Shown: positions 61,675 through 64,000 of the stretch, piece by piece
Layout of the letters: each line of letters opens with the position of its first letter
How positions within the stretch are numbered: position 1 is the stretch's first letter
Source: Streptomyces longhuiensis
GTDB lineage: Bacteria; Actinomycetota; Actinomycetes; Streptomycetales; Streptomycetaceae
DNA: 64,000 nt
NCBI RefSeq assembly: GCF_020616555.1
Contig: NZ_CP085173.1
Span: forward strand, 2,677,501 to 2,741,500
Direction of reading: 5' to 3'
Notes under the pieces: model-generated
Databases searched by the model: none
Told to the model about the DNA's origin: nothing
Seen by the model: the letters and a program-made list of their open reading frames with translations, nothing else
Position numbers and translations under genes: made by a program

Positions 61675-62802
61675 CTACATGAGAGGGGTGAGGAAGCGGC
61701 GGAGCGTCTCCTCGTACTTCTTCGGGTCCGCGTTCCACATGGCTCCGTGCGGAGCGTCGGCGACGGTGTGGAGGTTGACGAAGTCGGGGCGCCGGGCGGC
61801 CAGTTCGCGGGACAGGGCCCAGGGGGCGATCTCGTCGTCGGGGCCGTGGATCACGAGCGTGGGGACCTTGAGCGCGTCGGGGTGGGCGGCGGTGTCGAGG
61901 CGGTCGCCGTGCAGCCCGGTGCGGCCCTGGGCGGCGCGGACCGCCAGCGGCAGCAGAGGGCCGGGGATGCCGCGGGCTCCGGCGAGGGCACGCAGCGTCA
62001 CGTCCCACGCGAGGACGGGTGAGTCGAGGACGAGTCCGGAGATGCGGTCCCGCAAAGCGGAATGGGCCGCCGCGTGCAGTGCCATGGCGGCGCCGGCCGA
62101 CCAGCCGTGCACGATGACGCGCTGCGCGCCGTAGCGCACGGCGTAGCGGATCGCGGCGTCCAGGTCGCGCCACTCCGTCTCGCCGAGGTGGCCGAGGCCG
62201 TCCGGGGAGCGGGGGGCGCCGAGGTCACCGCGGTAGGCGAGGTCGAGCACGGGGAAGCGGTGGCGGTGCAGGAAGTCCATGAGGACCATGGGGTGCTCGC
62301 GTGTGGTGCCCAGGCCGTGGACGGTGATGACCCAGGTGTCGCGGGAGCCGGGGACGAACCAGGCGGGGAGGGCGCCCAGTTCGCCGGGGATGTCGATGTC
62401 GGCGTGGTCGAGGCCGAGCGCCGCCTTGGGATCGCCGATGTGGACCTGGGGCGTGAGCCAGGCCTTGGCGCCGGGTTCGAGGGAGCCGTGGGTGACGCGC
62501 TCAAGGCGGCGCACGACGGCGTCCGCGGCGTGCGGGGCGGACTCGAGGACGGGCCCGACCACGGCGTGGAATCCGGCGCCGCTCAGGCCGTAGGTGCCCC
62601 GGCGCAGGGAGGCCAGGTCGCGGGTGAGGGTGACCTGCCCCGCGGCGGTGGCGTGGACGGTCAGGCGTGGCTCGGTGGGGAGCGGTCGGCCCGCGGGCGC
62701 CTTGAGGGCGGCATCGCTGGCCAACCGGCCGACCGCGACCGCGGCCGCGCCGGCACCGATGACTGCGGTGACGGCAGCGGCCGTCGCTCTGGCGGTGCGC
62801 AC
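61675..62802 (-). CDS. Alpha/beta-hydrolase
   Basis: 375 residues from GTG 62802 (longer frames overlap the aldolase). One N-terminal hydrophobic segment (ATAAAVTAVIGAGAAAVAVG) may anchor it. ITVHGLGTTREHP (oxyanion region), GWSAG (nucleophile Ser), GPDDEIAP (Asp) and ADAPHGAMW (His) form a complete hydrolase set, of the esterase/peptidase (BEM46/YqkD-like) kind. Substrate unknown. Confidence 0.88.
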   Translation of the reverse strand: MRTARATAAAVTAVIGAGAAAVAVGRLASDAALKAPAGRPLPTEPRLTVHATAAGQVTLTRDLASLRRGTYGLSGAGFHAVVGPVLESAPHAADAVVRRLERVTHGSLEPGAKAWLTPQVHIGDPKAALGLDHADIDIPGELGALPAWFVPGSRDTWVITVHGLGTTREHPMVLMDFLHRHRFPVLDLAYRGDLGAPRSPDGLGHLGETEWRDLDAAIRYAVRYGAQRVIVHGWSAGAAMALHAAAHSALRDRISGLVLDSPVLAWDVTLRALAGARGIPGPLLPLAVRAAQGRTGLHGDRLDTAAHPDALKVPTLVIHGPDDEIAPWALSRELAARRPDFVNLHTVADAPHGAMWNADPKKYEETLRRFLTPLM

Positions 62803-62869
62803 CGTCCCAGTGTCGGTGCCCGGGCTCCGACCGGCCAGTGGGGCGCGGCCGCCGGGCGCCCGGTGGCGG

Positions 62870-63547
62870 TCAGCCCCGCTGCCCGTACCCGCGCAGTTTC
62901 TCCTCCACCTCGCGCACCTGGTCGCGGGTGAGGAGCGTCGGGGTGTGGTGCGGGTGGGCGCTCGCGGTGAGCCAGACGCGGCACAGCCATTCGAGCTGGG
63001 CCGTGCGGTCGTAGGCGGCGGCGAGGGTGTCGCCGTAGGTGAGGGTGCCGTGGTTCTGGAGCAGGCAGCCTGTCCGCCCTTCGAGAGCGTCGAGGACGTT
63101 CTCGGCCAACCGCTCGGTGCCGTACGTCGCATACGGGGCAACCCGGACGGGTCCACCGAGGGCCGCGGCCATGTAGTGGATGAGCGGTAGTTCGGACACG
63201 AGGGTGGAGACGGCGGTGGCGTGGACCGCGTGGGTGTGGACGACGGCGCGGGCCGGCGTGGCGCGGTAGACCGCCAGATGCATCGGGAGTTCGCTGGTCG
63301 GGGTCAGGGTTCCGGCGCTCTGCCGGCCGTCGAGGCCGACGGCGACGAGGTCGCCCGGGGTGAGCTCGTCGTAGGGGACCCCGCTGGGTGTGACGAGGAC
63401 GGTGTCGCCGATCCGCGCCGAGACGTTTCCCGAGGTCCCGACGACGAGGCCGTCGGTGACGGTGCGCCGGGCCGTCGCCACGAGCGCGCTCCACGCCTGC
63501 GCGAGCCCGTCCGCGCCCTGCCCCGCACCGCCCGGTTCCTCCGCCAT
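62870..63547 (-). CDS. Class II aldolase/adducin-family protein
   Basis: 225 residues. GTSGNVSARIGD (phosphate loop), SELPMHLAVY (Glu base), VVHTHAVHATAVS (HxH zinc ligands) and LLQNHGTLTYGD (third His) match fuculose-1-phosphate aldolase/ribulose-5-phosphate epimerase relatives. A retro-aldol of a sugar phosphate is likely. It is followed, 67 nt on, by the hydrolase gene. Confidence 0.92.
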   Translation of the reverse strand: MAEEPGGAGQGADGLAQAWSALVATARRTVTDGLVVGTSGNVSARIGDTVLVTPSGVPYDELTPGDLVAVGLDGRQSAGTLTPTSELPMHLAVYRATPARAVVHTHAVHATAVSTLVSELPLIHYMAAALGGPVRVAPYATYGTERLAENVLDALEGRTGCLLQNHGTLTYGDTLAAAYDRTAQLEWLCRVWLTASAHPHHTPTLLTRDQVREVEEKLRGYGQRG

Positions 63548-63750
63548 GCCCGCATCCTGCCAGCCGCGCGGCGGGCCCGCGCGGGTCGTGGGGCCGGGGC
63601 ACTTCCGTGCGCAGCCCAGGAGTCCGGAAGCGCACGAATGGGCATGAATGCCCGCCTGGAAACGATTGGCTGGAGATCGACGGGCATGGAGGGATCTTCC
63701 GGTAACCTCCGGTTTGATTTGTCATGCACGTCGCCATTTCGGGGGGATAT
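63548..63750 (+). promoter_or_regulatory. Upstream region of the lysozyme gene with several inverted repeats
   Basis: GGGCAT-GA-ATGCCC (63640-63653) is a perfect palindrome; CGGGCAT recurs at 63681-63687; GTGCGC/GCGCAC flank TCCGGA upstream; GGAGG/CCTCC closes near 63690-63710. GGGGGGA at about 63739 is the ribosome site. No -10 could be assigned with confidence. Confidence 0.45.
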
Positions 63751-64000
63751 ATGGCTCGTGGTCACAAACCGTTCCGTCGCCGTACGCACATCGCGACCGC
63801 GACATCACTGGCCGCCCTGACATTCGGGGGGACCGCTCTCGCGCAGGCCCCGGCGTCCGCGGCGGGCGGCACCAAGGGACACGACGTCTCGTCGCACCAG
63901 AAGAACGTCAACTGGCAGAAGGCCAAGAGCAAGGGCGCGCGGTTCGTCTACGTCAAGGCGACCGAGTCCACCACCTACCGCAACCCCTACTTCGACCAGC
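63751..64000 (+). CDS. GH25 lysozyme (muramidase), cut by the window end
   Basis: Starts MARGHKPFRRRTHIATATSL (ATG 63751, GGGGGGA upstream), with a signal peptide ending near APASAA-GG. The mature part reads GHDVSSHQKNVNWQKAKSKG and ARFVYVKATESTTYRNPYF, the GH25 N terminus with catalytic DxS region (DVSSHQ) and KATE. 83 residues visible; the rest lies beyond 64,000. Confidence 0.93.
   Translation, partial: MARGHKPFRRRTHIATATSLAALTFGGTALAQAPASAAGGTKGHDVSSHQKNVNWQKAKSKGARFVYVKATESTTYRNPYFDQ

Noticed and set aside
60076..62022. 648-residue + frame opposite the hypothetical and hydrolase genes
   Set aside because: Gly/Arg/Asp-rich antisense shadow; both real genes lie on the reverse strand.

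Overview
The window is GC-rich throughout, with heavy third-position GC bias, many GTG starts and 4-base ATGA/GTGA overlaps. It carries chaplins, a Gbn-type nucleoid protein, a streptophobe-family membrane protein, Spo0M and DUF3099/DUF6286-type proteins, which together point to a Streptomyces chromosome. The gene order matches, as far as I recall, the conserved core stretch of Streptomyces coelicolor around SCO1790-SCO1850 (chpE, fabG/fabI, moaA, gbn). I see no insertion sequence, prophage, CRISPR array, rRNA or tRNA. This is a housekeeping/developmental region, not an accessory island.

Layout. 1-5.9 kb: a 3-methyladenine glycosylase fragment, spo0M, a PEBP-family protein, an HNH nuclease, an NfeD-SPFH membrane pair, an ABC ATPase and an unknown protein. 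6-11.7 kb: two cysteine-free chaplins, a GAF histidine kinase/LuxR regulator pair, an SDR coupled to an orphan QueA-like gene, and a secreted SLT-domain protein with a structured leader. 11.8-18.7 kb: an FHA-FHA-ABC exporter divergent from a streptophobe protein with a repeat-encoded tail, then a tandem palindromic repeat array, serB and a SixA-like phosphatase. 18.8-26.7 kb: a CynX-type MFS transporter with a divergent FadR regulator, fabG-fabI, and tldD-tldE. 26.8-32.6 kb: tyrS, small membrane and Cys-rich proteins, moaA, and a DUF485-acetate symporter pair.

32.9-49.5 kb: tandem subtilases with an EF-hand-like loop, a CoA-transferase whose halves look permuted, a CopD-like membrane protein, a zinc alcohol dehydrogenase, a coupled sterol-desaturase/lysoplasmalogenase pair resembling the two animal ether-lipid-cleaving enzymes, a VIT transporter, and an acetoacetate-decarboxylase/SDR/amidohydrolase/amidohydrolase operon divergent from a TetR regulator, with a perfect palindrome between them. 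A DEDDh exonuclease, a zinc-binding protein and SURF1 follow. 49.5-64 kb: a GH15 hydrolase, a catalytically atypical SDR, a five-gene Asp23/AmaP envelope-stress operon, an enoyl-CoA hydratase/gbn/ABC-F cluster, a zinc metallopeptidase, a VOC protein, two hydrolase/aldolase genes, and the start of a GH25 lysozyme.

The items I find most worth pursuing are non-coding or very small: (i) a leaderless 7-codon upstream ORF (MAILRMH) before the ABC-F gene; (ii) an SLT-gene leader with mutually exclusive stems, one of which hides the ribosome binding site; (iii) five tandem 32-base palindromic repeats before serB; (iv) the coupled ether-lipid-type gene pair; and (v) regulator/operator pairs at the FadR and TetR loci.
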